Source of the DNA: Anaerolineae bacterium
GTDB taxonomy: Bacteria > Chloroflexota > Anaerolineae > JACIWR01
Length of the DNA stretch: 16,733 nucleotides
NCBI GenBank assembly: GCA_021162125.1
Contig: JAGGZG010000255.1
Coordinates: forward strand, 1 to 16,733
Reading direction: 5' to 3'
The notes under the pieces were generated by a model. That model was not told where the DNA came from and searched no databases. It saw only the letters and a list, made by a program, of their open reading frames with translations. Made by a program: the position numbers and the translations under genes. Positions 1 to 6,687 of the stretch are shown one piece after another. Position 1 is the first letter of the stretch. Every line of letters begins with the position of its first letter.

Positions 1-80
1 ATCGGGCACTAGCCCCCGACAGAAAAACCTACACCTGAGAGCCTCAGTCCCCCCCCCCGCTCGCAGGGGGGAAGCCTGTC

Positions 81-103
81 CTCCCCCCGTGAAACGGGGG
101 GAG
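81..103. repeat. G/C-rich perfect hairpin repeat
   Basis: Ten-base arms ctccccccgt and acggggggag flank a gaa loop, giving a perfect inverted repeat. It lies in a poly-C/poly-G context (49-116) that includes 'cctcagtcc', a string seen again at the last bases of the window. There is no T-run, so it looks more like a dispersed intergenic repeat than a terminator. Confidence 0.6.
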
Positions 104-149
104 CTAGAGGGGGGAGCGATCCATGCATAGCCACTTTGTGAAATCTGCA

Positions 150-220
150 AAAGTACTGAAAAATAAACACAGATGAGAAAAAAATAGAAATCCGTGAAAA
201 TCCGTGTGAATCCGTGTCCC
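150..220. repeat. Degenerate short-period AT-rich intergenic repeat
   Basis: The octamer aatccgtg occurs three times with an exact 10-base period (189-196, 199-206, 209-216), and the related 'cacagatga' lies just upstream. This arrangement resembles dispersed 'cacagat...atccgtgt' intergenic repeats of environmental bacterial genomes (recalled, not searched). I see no gene and no convincing promoter in bases 1-249. Confidence 0.5.
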
Positions 221-236
221 AAAGATTGGTTGCGGC

Positions 237-285
237 AGGAGGCCGCGTTATGATTTTCAATGAGAATGAAATGAGAACGAAATGA
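237..285 (+). promoter_or_regulatory. Strong SD with 11-codon leader ORF and 11-bp tandem repeat
   Basis: AGGAGG at 237-242 sits seven bases before ATG 250. That ATG reads only MIFNENEMRTK and stops at TGA 283-285, which overlaps the ATG (282-284) of the first nucleotidyltransferase gene as ATGA. An 11-bp unit, aatgagaa(t/c)ga, is repeated almost three times (259-290), each copy carrying an ATG in a different frame. Removing one 11-bp unit would make ATG 250 continuous with the downstream gene (MIFNENEMRTQ...). The element is therefore either a coupled leader peptide, a phase-variable start, or a recent or erroneous 11-bp expansion. Confidence 0.55.
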
Positions 286-1304
286 GAACCCAGCACATCC
301 AAGAGGGCTTTGCCCTGGAGACGCAGGAGGGTCTGATCTTCACCGTCAAAGGGCTGGTCCATCCCCCCGATGCGGTGATAGCCTACCTGCGCTACGTCCC
401 GGACCCGCAGGCCGACCGCGAGCGCGAGGGCGTGCGCTACCGACGGGTCTACCATTTCGACGAGCAGGTTCGCATCCTGGAGGCACGTTTTCCCGCCTAT
501 CTGTTCTTCGACCCCGTTTTGGGCACGCAACTCCAGGGCGTGCCCCGTGCGCGCATCCGGCGAATCTACGACCCGCGCTGCAAACTGGCTGAGCTCCGCC
601 GGCGGGGCCCCGGTGACGAGGCGGAGGAGGCAACCTTGCGCTTCGCCGAGCTCCTGCACCGGACCGCCGGGGTGCCCGCCGCGTGCCTGGGTATCTCCGG
701 TTCGATCCTGTTGGGATTGCATACTCCCACCTCGGACCTGGACCTGGTGGTCTACGGAACGGAGGCCGGGCGGAAGGTGTACCGTGCCCTGGGCCACTTA
801 CTGGACGATCCCTCCAGCGAGGTGACGCGCTTGGACGAGCAGGGTCTGCGCGCGCTGCATGCTGTCCACGCGGCGGATACCGGCGTGCCCCTCGCCGATT
901 TCATCCGCCTCCAGGCGCGAAAGGTCAACGAGGGCCGCTACCGGGGGCGTGAGTATTTCATGCGCTTCGTCAAAGACGTGGCGGAGATCGGGGAAAAGTA
1001 CGGCGAGCGACGATACACGCCCCTGAGGCCTGCCCGCATCCGGGCGCGGGTCACGGACGATAGCGAGGCCATTTTCACCCCTTGTCGCTACGGAATCGAG
1101 GAAGTGCGTTTTCTGGTTGGCGAACAGGTGCCGGATCTACGGGAGATTGTTTCGTACCGGGGGCGCTTCTGCGAGCAGGCCCGCGCGGGGGAGAAAATCA
1201 TTGCCCAGGGAGAACTGGAGAAGGTTACATTACAGAACGGCGCGACGTACCACCGCCTGATCGTGGGTGGGCGGCGTGATGATTATCTTATCAGCCAGTG
1301 CTAA
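282..1304 (+). CDS. Predicted nucleotidyltransferase, COG1665-like (paralogue 1)
   Basis: This 340-residue protein belongs to the polymerase-beta-type nucleotidyltransferase superfamily; the substrate is unknown. The signature is at about 137-159: GS (140-141) followed by S-D-L-D-L, giving the metal-binding pair D152 and D154. The N-terminal third (HPPD near 27-30, many aromatic residues) and a C-terminal region (about 255-330, with 'EIVSYRGRFCEQA') are shared with the next gene, so the whole architecture is conserved. No signal peptide or membrane segment is seen, so it is probably cytosolic. ATG 282 has no good Shine-Dalgarno of its own; the good one serves the out-of-frame ATG 250, so translation may depend on coupling, or the true start may be 250 with an 11-bp indel. 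The family name is from memory of archaeal and Chloroflexota proteins. Confidence 0.75.
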   Translation: MRTQHIQEGFALETQEGLIFTVKGLVHPPDAVIAYLRYVPDPQADREREGVRYRRVYHFDEQVRILEARFPAYLFFDPVLGTQLQGVPRARIRRIYDPRCKLAELRRRGPGDEAEEATLRFAELLHRTAGVPAACLGISGSILLGLHTPTSDLDLVVYGTEAGRKVYRALGHLLDDPSSEVTRLDEQGLRALHAVHAADTGVPLADFIRLQARKVNEGRYRGREYFMRFVKDVAEIGEKYGERRYTPLRPARIRARVTDDSEAIFTPCRYGIEEVRFLVGEQVPDLREIVSYRGRFCEQARAGEKIIAQGELEKVTLQNGATYHRLIVGGRRDDYLISQC

Positions 1305-2374
1305 TGGCTAACGCCAGGGATTGGAGGCAGATGCGAAAACCAAAGGATAGGGATTTCATTCAGACCACGGAGGGGATGCTTTTCTGCGTGACAGGCTATC
1401 TGCATCCCCCGGACAAGTACACGGCTTACCTGAAGTATTCGCCGGCCCCGGTGGGGAAGTGGAAGGGCGGCGAGGTCTTTTATCGCCGTGAGATGAGCTA
1501 TTACCACGTACGTAAAGTCGCGGCTATCGTTGAATTTCTGGAACAGCACTACCCCCATTACGTCCACTACTGCCCGGTCAGGGGTATCAGGTTCTCGATG
1601 ATCCCTCACCAATACGTCAAAGAGTACTACTGCCCGGAGGACAGGTTGGCCCAGATACTCGCCCACCCGCGTGATGCGTTGGAAGAAGAGTTGTGCGACA
1701 TGGTGGCCGAGATCGTGGCCCACGCCGGGATCGGCGCGGAGAATCTGGGAATCACCGGTTCCATTCTCCTGGGCATCCACGATCCCCGTTTTTCGGACAT
1801 TGATCTCATAGTCTACGGCCTGGAGAATGCTCGGCGGCTCAAGGCGATGATACAGGAGGGCCGGAGCGAGCGCTTTAGGCCGGTCGGCGAGGAGGAGCGA
1901 CGGGCTTGGTCTCAGAATATTGCCGAACGATTTCCACTGACCTACGACCAAGCCCGTTATCTGGCCGACCGTAGGTGGCGCTACGGTTACTTTGGACAGC
2001 GGTATTTCTCCCTGCATCCCACCCGCTGCGATGAGGAGATTCGGGAAGGGTACGGGGATCACGTCTACCGCGACCGGGGGGTGGTGCGCATTGCGGCCAC
2101 GGTCGTGGAGGCGAGCGAATCCATGTTCCTGCCCGCCATCTATCGCCTCGGGGACGTGACCATTCTCGAACAAGAGATTGAGGGATCCGTTGGTGACGTC
2201 GAGATCGAGGAGGTCGTCTCCTACGAAGGGCTGTACTGTGAGGCAGCCGACGCCGGTGACGAGATAGAGGCCCGGGGAAAGCTGGAGAGCGTAGACGAGC
2301 GGGCCTTCCGGCTGGTGGTGGGCACGACGCGGCTTCAGGGCGGTGGGTATCTGCGGCCCCGCCGGCTGGGTTAA
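1304..2374 (+). CDS. Predicted nucleotidyltransferase, COG1665-like (paralogue 2)
   Basis: This 356-residue protein is a paralogue of its upstream neighbour along its full length: HPPD near 34-37, G152-S153 and S-D-I-D-L with D165 and D167, and a C-terminal 'EEVVSYEGLYCEA' stretch. ATG 1304 shares its A with the TAA of the previous gene (TAATG), implying translational coupling; GTG 1298 in the same frame is a less likely start, and ATG 1331 is also possible. The catalytic Asp pair is intact in both copies, so neither looks dead. The pair could form a heteromer, or act on two related substrates. No membrane segments are seen. A strong terminator follows 30 bases after the stop, so the two genes form a closed transcription unit. 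Confidence 0.75.
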   Translation: MANARDWRQMRKPKDRDFIQTTEGMLFCVTGYLHPPDKYTAYLKYSPAPVGKWKGGEVFYRREMSYYHVRKVAAIVEFLEQHYPHYVHYCPVRGIRFSMIPHQYVKEYYCPEDRLAQILAHPRDALEEELCDMVAEIVAHAGIGAENLGITGSILLGIHDPRFSDIDLIVYGLENARRLKAMIQEGRSERFRPVGEEERRAWSQNIAERFPLTYDQARYLADRRWRYGYFGQRYFSLHPTRCDEEIREGYGDHVYRDRGVVRIAATVVEASESMFLPAIYRLGDVTILEQEIEGSVGDVEIEEVVSYEGLYCEAADAGDEIEARGKLESVDERAFRLVVGTTRLQGGGYLRPRRLG

Positions 2375-2404
2375 TAAGGTTGTCTGTTCTACCCGCGCTG
2401 GCCC

Positions 2405-2449
2405 CGCAAATTGCGACGCACCTCGGAGGTGTGTCGCAATTTGCGTTTT
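2405..2449 (+). terminator. Rho-independent terminator after the nucleotidyltransferase pair
   Basis: A 19-bp stem (2405-2423 with 2427-2445) pairs throughout, with one G-U wobble (G2418/T2432), around a cgg loop, and is followed by TTTT at 2446-2449. It lies 30 bases past the stop at 2374 and just before the transporter promoter, separating the two units. Confidence 0.85.
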
Positions 2450-2456
2450 GGTGGAG

Positions 2457-2485
2457 TTGACACAAATGGGGAGATGTGCTAAAAT
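2457..2485 (+). promoter_or_regulatory. Sigma-70 type promoter of the ABC transporter operon
   Basis: TTGACA (2457-2462), a 17-base spacer and TAAAAT (2480-2485), with a TGn extended -10 at 2477-2479. The predicted start of transcription is near 2492, directly before a palindromic operator. Confidence 0.85.
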
Positions 2486-2496
2486 AGCGCCAGCAT

Positions 2497-2521
2497 GAAC
2501 AATTGTATATTACAATTGTTC
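2497..2521. promoter_or_regulatory. Perfect palindromic operator overlapping transcription start
   Basis: Arms gaacaattgta (2497-2507) and tacaattgttc (2511-2521) are perfect inverted repeats with a tat spacer. Each arm also contains the self-palindrome acaattgt (2499-2506, 2512-2519), 13 bases apart centre to centre. At roughly +5 to +30, it is placed to repress the transporter operon. The inner TTGTA-N3-TACAA resembles GntR-type sites and lacks the central CG typical of LacI operators, so the LacI protein at 15436 is not an obvious ligand. Confidence 0.8.
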
Positions 2522-2553
2522 ACATCGGGTTACGAGAGCACGGAGGTGCTTAC

Positions 2554-3537
2554 GTGATCAAGGGTGAGTCGCGCTCTCACCCTGGTGCTCCAGCATCGGG
2601 GTCAACCAGGCACAACCCCATTCCGCGAAAACCCGCGAAGAGTTGGTGGAAACGTTGGGGAGAGGAAACTTTCACGGCCTATCTCTTTCTGCTGCCCAGC
2701 TTTCTCGTTTTCGCCGTCTTCACTTTTTTCCCGGTCATCTTCTCGCTCGTCATCTGCTTTTACCGCTGGAATCTGCCTCACCAACCTGTCTACATCGGCC
2801 TGGATAATTTCAAGTGGCTTTTCACCGACCCAATTGACGCGCCTGCCTTTCGCCAGTCGGTGTTCAACTCGTTCTACTATGCCCTGGGCGGCATTCCGCT
2901 CAACATGGCCATCTCGCTTCTTCTCGCTCTATTCCTCAACCGCCAACTGCGCGGCGTGGAACTCTTCCGCACGGCGTACTTCTTGCCCACCATCACCTCC
3001 ACGGTGGCGGTCTCGGTGGTGTGGATGTGGATTTACCACCCGGCGGACTATGGCTTGCTGAACAGTCTCCTGTTGAAACTGGGCTTGTCACCGCAATCCT
3101 GGCTGCGCGATCCGCACCTGGCCATGCCTGCGCTCATTGCTATGGGCATCTGGAAGGGGATGGGCTATAACGTGATCATTTTCCTGGCCGGTTTGCAGAA
3201 TATTCCTTCACGTCTTTACGAGGCGGCAGAGATTGACGGCGCTGGGGGATGGACCAAGTTCTGGAAGATCACCTGGCCATTGCTGGGACCCACGACTTTC
3301 TACATTATGGTCATCTCCGTGATCAACTCGCTCAAGGCCTTTGCCCAGATGCACGTGATGACTCAGGGGGGGCCGTTGGGGAGAACGACGACCATTGTCT
3401 ATTATCTATATCAGCAAGCCTTCGAGACCTTCCGCATGGGTAAGGCATCGGCAGTGGCGGCGGTGCTGTTTGCGTTGCTGCTGGTGCTGACCTTTATCCA
3501 GTTCAAGGTCGTGGGTTCGCGCGTACATTACGATTGA
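2554..3537 (+). CDS. CUT1-type sugar ABC transporter permease (MalF/UgpA-like)
   Basis: This 327-residue inner-membrane permease is one half of the transmembrane channel for a carbohydrate or polyol. Hydrophobic segments start near residue 41 (a long Phe/Leu-rich helix) and continue to the C-terminus, fitting six helices. The cytoplasmic EAA loop, which contacts the ATPase, is at about 223-244: E-A-A-E-I-D-G-A-G, then I-T-W-P-L-L. GTG 2554 is chosen because GGAGGT (2542-2547) lies six bases upstream; the in-frame open stretch back to 2503 would run through the operator. A basic, Pro-rich cytoplasmic tail of about 35 residues precedes helix 1. It is the first gene after the promoter and is followed nine bases later by the partner permease. 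The substrate cannot be read from the sequence. Confidence 0.92.
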   Translation: MIKGESRSHPGAPASGSTRHNPIPRKPAKSWWKRWGEETFTAYLFLLPSFLVFAVFTFFPVIFSLVICFYRWNLPHQPVYIGLDNFKWLFTDPIDAPAFRQSVFNSFYYALGGIPLNMAISLLLALFLNRQLRGVELFRTAYFLPTITSTVAVSVVWMWIYHPADYGLLNSLLLKLGLSPQSWLRDPHLAMPALIAMGIWKGMGYNVIIFLAGLQNIPSRLYEAAEIDGAGGWTKFWKITWPLLGPTTFYIMVISVINSLKAFAQMHVMTQGGPLGRTTTIVYYLYQQAFETFRMGKASAVAAVLFALLLVLTFIQFKVVGSRVHYD

Positions 3538-3546
3538 GGGGTTGGG

Positions 3547-4425
3547 ATGACCAGTCGAGTTGAGTTACGCTCTGCCACACGCCCCAGACTGTTGCGGCGT
3601 CCTCGTGAGGCGGCTTTTGCTATTTTCTGGTACGTGTTTCTGAGCTGCGCGGCGATAGTGGTCATGATGCCCTACATCTGGATGATCTCCACTTCCCTCA
3701 AGGGCACCGAGGAGATTTTCACTTACCCACCCACCTGGATTCCCCGCGAATGGCATTTCCACAATTACGTTGATGCCTGGAACGCTGCTCCCTTTGGCCG
3801 CTATTTCTTCAATAGTCTTTTCGTGGCTGTCATTGTCACGGCAGGGCAGTTGATCACCTGCTCGCTGGCCGCTTATGCCTTTGCCCGGATGGAGTTCAAG
3901 GGTAAAAACGTCGCTTTTACTCTTTTCCTCAGCACGACGATGATCTCCGCACAGGTGACACTCATCCCGTCGTACCTGCTGCTTAAGGAGCTGGGCTGGT
4001 TGGACACTTACATGGCGTTGATGGTGCCTTTTTTAGCCAGTGCTTTCGGCATCTTTATGCTCCGCCAGGCGTTTATGACCATTCCCCAGGACCTCGAGGA
4101 CGCAGCCAAAATGGACGGCTGTGGCCGGCTTCGTTTCCTGGTGCAGGTAATCCTTCCACTGACCAAACCAATGCTGGCTTCGCAAGCACTGTTTGCTTTC
4201 ATGGGTAACTGGAACAGCTATCTCTGGCCCCTGATCGTCACTACCAGCAAGCACCTGCGTACTTTGCAGGTCGGATTGCGTTACTTCGTGGGGCAGGAGG
4301 GCGGCACGCAGTGGGGTGTCTTCATGGCAGCGACGGTCTTCGTCTCCGTGCCGGTCGTCCTTTTCTACTTCCTGGTTCAGAAATCGTTCGTCGAGGGTAT
4401 TGCCTTGACCGGGATTCGGGGGTAG
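3547..4425 (+). CDS. CUT1-type sugar ABC transporter permease (MalG/UgpE-like)
   Basis: This 292-residue permease is the second channel subunit. The first helix is at about 24-47, ending in 'PYIWMISTSLKG', a hallmark of the MalG/UgpE branch, followed by a 'PPTWIP' periplasmic stretch. The EAA loop is at about 184-206 (E-D-A-A-K-M-D-G-C-G ... V-I-L-P-L). Five further hydrophobic segments and the family-typical ending 'FVEGIALTGIRG' are present. It starts nine bases after the first permease with GAGGGG six bases or so upstream, so the two are co-translated. No gene for the ATP-hydrolysing subunit follows; in this family a shared MsmK/UgpC-type ATPase encoded elsewhere is common. Confidence 0.92.
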   Translation: MTSRVELRSATRPRLLRRPREAAFAIFWYVFLSCAAIVVMMPYIWMISTSLKGTEEIFTYPPTWIPREWHFHNYVDAWNAAPFGRYFFNSLFVAVIVTAGQLITCSLAAYAFARMEFKGKNVAFTLFLSTTMISAQVTLIPSYLLLKELGWLDTYMALMVPFLASAFGIFMLRQAFMTIPQDLEDAAKMDGCGRLRFLVQVILPLTKPMLASQALFAFMGNWNSYLWPLIVTTSKHLRTLQVGLRYFVGQEGGTQWGVFMAATVFVSVPVVLFYFLVQKSFVEGIALTGIRG

Positions 4426-4474
4426 GATTGGTTTGCGAGTCTGGGCATCTTCGTATGGCGAATGTTGTTCACAT

Positions 4475-4525
4475 TCTTCCTCAGTGCCCTCGGCGTCTCT
4501 GCGGTGGGTTCGCCTCGGCGGTTTA
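4475..4525. repeat. Degenerate 'cctcagtgccctcggcg' type intergenic repeat
   Basis: The 198-base gap between permease and binding-protein genes contains loosely repeated units (cctcagtg, ccctcggcg, tctctgcgg), resembling the 'ctctgtgccctctgtg' family of dispersed repeats known from many environmental genomes (recalled, not searched). No clear promoter or terminator was found in 4426-4609, so read-through into the binding-protein gene is the simplest reading. Confidence 0.4.
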
Positions 4526-4623
4526 AGGCAAAGCTTCGCTAGGTGATGGGGAGGTGATGTACACAAACGAAAGTCGGGGGAAAAAGCGTGGAGGCTATCT
4601 CAAGAGTGGAAAGGAGGGGATGA

Positions 4624-5955
4624 ATGGGAAGAATCGAATGGAGAGTGCCACTCGCGTTGTTGATGATAGTTGCACTTGCGTTGACCGGGTGTAGAGGGGG
4701 CGGTGAGAAGCCCACTACCGCGCCGCCGACCCGTGCTCCAGGTGAGGCGATCACTCTGGAATTCTGGTACTCTCTGGGCGGCAACAGTGGCAAGGCGGTC
4801 GAGGCACTGGTCGCCGAGTTCAACCAGACGCATTCCGACATCAAGGTTAACGCCACCTACCAGGGTGGTTACGCGGATATCATGGCCAAGGTGTGGAGTG
4901 CCGTTTATGCCAAGCAGACGCTCCCGCACGTGGCTCACTTGGGCGCGGCCCCGCTGTTGGGTGACACGGGCGCTATTGTGCCCATCACCGATTTCACCGA
5001 CGGCCCCAATGGCATTGACCGCTCCCTCATCCGCGATTCCTTCTGGGACTACAACTCGGCCCAGGGGCAGCTATGGAGCATGCCTTTCAACAACAGTGTG
5101 CCGCTCCTGTATTACAACCGCGACCTGTTCGTCCAGGCGGGCCTGGACCCGAATAGCCCGCCGAAAACGTGGGAGGAGGTGATCGTATACGGCAAGGCGC
5201 TGACTAAAGACACCGACGGGAACGGTGAGATTGACCAGTGGGGTCTCAATACCCACAAGGATACGCACTGGTACCTGAGTGCTATGTTCTTGGAGAACGG
5301 TGCCCGGATTATCAGTGAAGATGAGACAGAAGTGCTCTACAACAGCCCCGAGGCGGTGGAGATGCTGGAGCTATGGGGCAAGTTCGTGACCGAGCACAGG
5401 ATTATGCCCCCGGTGCAGCACAACGAGGCTAAGAGCGATTTCCTGGCCGGCAAGCTGGGCATGTTTCTGGCATCCAGTGCCAGGCTGCCCGGTTTTCTGG
5501 AAGAAGCACCATTCCAGTTGGGGGCTGCGCCTCTTCCGTCCGTGGCCGGTAAAGACCCCGTGGAGCCCATCGGCGGGGCCAGCTTGGTCATCTTCCAGAA
5601 CGACGACCCGGCTATCCTCGACGCTGCATGGGAGTTCGTCAAGTGGATGACTAGCCCGCAGAGTTCGCTCTACCTTTCAACGCATACCGGATATGTGCCC
5701 ATCTACGAAAACGCACTAGATTGGCCGGAGTTGGCGACCTACTTGGAGGAAAACCCGCTACGTCGCGTGCCGATAGAGGCATTGGAATACAGTTATGCTA
5801 TCCCGCTTTTCGTCTCACTGGGCACCAGTGACGGCCAACTCCGCAAGGCTATCGAGGCCGTGGAGCTGGGAGCGGCTACCGCACAGGATGCCCTGAACAC
5901 CGCTAAGGCGACGGTGGACGCGGACATTGCAGAGCGGTTGCAGGAACAAAAGTAG
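4624..5955 (+). CDS. ABC transporter substrate-binding lipoprotein (UgpB/MalE-like)
   Basis: This 443-residue extracytoplasmic binding protein captures the solute for the two permeases. A signal peptide with lipobox L-T-G-C places the lipidated Cys at 23, followed by a Pro/Thr linker (about 28-40). The mature domain begins 'ITLEFWYSLGG' and shows the family features 'SMPFNNSVPLLYYNRDLF' (about 152-169) and 'TWEEV'. An EF-hand-like loop D-T-D-G-N-G-E-I-D (196-204) suggests bound calcium, as in other CUT1 binding proteins. The start is set by AAGGAGGGG (4611-4619) just upstream of ATG 4624. The best general match from memory is the glycerol-3-phosphate/oligosaccharide UgpB branch, but the ligand is not predictable here. 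Confidence 0.92.
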   Translation: MGRIEWRVPLALLMIVALALTGCRGGGEKPTTAPPTRAPGEAITLEFWYSLGGNSGKAVEALVAEFNQTHSDIKVNATYQGGYADIMAKVWSAVYAKQTLPHVAHLGAAPLLGDTGAIVPITDFTDGPNGIDRSLIRDSFWDYNSAQGQLWSMPFNNSVPLLYYNRDLFVQAGLDPNSPPKTWEEVIVYGKALTKDTDGNGEIDQWGLNTHKDTHWYLSAMFLENGARIISEDETEVLYNSPEAVEMLELWGKFVTEHRIMPPVQHNEAKSDFLAGKLGMFLASSARLPGFLEEAPFQLGAAPLPSVAGKDPVEPIGGASLVIFQNDDPAILDAAWEFVKWMTSPQSSLYLSTHTGYVPIYENALDWPELATYLEENPLRRVPIEALEYSYAIPLFVSLGTSDGQLRKAIEAVELGAATAQDALNTAKATVDADIAERLQEQK

Positions 5956-5973
5956 GAATTCATCAAGCCAAAA

Positions 5974-6030
5974 GGTTCCGGGTTCAAGGTTGCAAGTTCA
6001 CTGTCGCTCCCAACCTGAAACCTGCAATCC
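5974..6030. repeat. Imperfect inverted 'ggttgcaagtt' repeat
   Basis: Between the binding-protein and small lipoprotein genes, 5974-5998 carries ggtt-rich units (ggttccgggttcaaggttg...) and 6011-6030 the rough complement (caacctgaaacctgcaatcc); a core of 12 bases matches at 10. It could form a weak hairpin in the operon mRNA and resembles dispersed 'aacctgaaacctg' repeats (recalled). No T-run follows, so it is not a convincing terminator. Confidence 0.4.
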
Positions 6031-6071
6031 ACAATTTGGAAATCCAATTTTTTAAACGAGGAGGTTCAAAC

Positions 6072-6569
6072 GTGAAAAAAGTATTCTTGATGTTAGTAGT
6101 GCTCTCGCTTCTGGCCGTGGCCTTGCCCGCCTGTGCGAAGAAGCCACCAGCCCCAAAGGGCGATGTGGTGCTGACGGTCAAGGGCAACATCAAAGTGACC
6201 AACGTCGGGGACGAGTACCAGTTTGACCTGGACATGGTCAAGAAAGAGGGCAAGGACCTGAAGACCAACGACCCGTGGTTGGAGACGGAGTTCACTTACA
6301 CGGGCCTGCCGCTTAGCCGGCTGGTGGAGATGGTGAAGCCGGGCGATGGGGCGAGTACGCTCAAGGTTGCTGCCGCGGACGGCTACACTGTTGAAGTCAA
6401 GATCGCTGACTGCAAGGGGACTGACATCCTGCTGGCCTACGCTGCGGACGGCAATGACCTGTCAGGTGACATGGGTGGCCCACTTAAGCTGGTCTTCGCC
6501 GACAGCCTGTCCGACACCTATCCCCCCGAATCCTGGGCGTGGATGGTGGTGGAGGTCACAGTGGAATAA
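6072..6569 (+). CDS. Small lipoprotein with oxidoreductase molybdopterin-binding-like domain
   Basis: GTG 6072 is preceded by GAGGAGG (6058-6064) at seven bases, giving 165 residues. The signal peptide ends in lipobox L-P-A-C (Cys 21). Residues from about 70 to the end match the sulfite-oxidase-type molybdopterin-binding fold in pattern: 'YTGLPLSRLVEMV', 'AADGYTVEV', 'ILLAYAADG', 'GGPLKLVF', then 'WAWMVVEVTVE'. The early conserved Cys that binds molybdenum in true enzymes is not seen; the only mature-domain Cys is in 'IADCKG'. It may therefore be a cofactor-free binding or structural relative. It lies in the transporter operon, 116 bases after the binding-protein gene, and ends at a terminator. 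Linkage to sugar uptake is by position only. Confidence 0.7.
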   Translation: MKKVFLMLVVLSLLAVALPACAKKPPAPKGDVVLTVKGNIKVTNVGDEYQFDLDMVKKEGKDLKTNDPWLETEFTYTGLPLSRLVEMVKPGDGASTLKVAAADGYTVEVKIADCKGTDILLAYAADGNDLSGDMGGPLKLVFADSLSDTYPPESWAWMVVEVTVE

Positions 6570-6596
6570 GGCCTTCAGACGAAGCTTCAAACAACG

Positions 6597-6640
6597 ACAA
6601 CGGGGCTTCCTCGGAATAAGGAGGAAGCCCCGTTGTTTTA
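6597..6640 (+). terminator. Terminator between convergent units
   Basis: A perfect 16-bp stem (6597-6612 with 6621-6636) with an eight-base loop is followed by TTTTA. It ends the transporter operon and lies 48 bases beyond the stop of the convergent histidine kinase gene; the complementary strand is only moderately T-rich, so termination in that direction is possible but weaker. Confidence 0.88.
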
Positions 6641-6687
6641 TTATTGGCAGGCAGCGGCGCAGGATGCCATCTTGCACCACGATAGCG

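Noticed and set aside
189..216. Possible CRISPR-like repeat array
   Set aside because: Units are only eight bases with a 10-base period and no unique spacers.
9..797. Long - strand open frame over the first nucleotidyltransferase gene
   Set aside because: It is antisense to a protein with clear family motifs, runs through the repeat-rich leader, and its sequence has no recognisable domain.
2497..2521. Transporter operator as a target of the LacI protein at 15436
   Set aside because: It shares no half-site with the probable autoregulatory operator at 15357-15374 and lacks the central CG.
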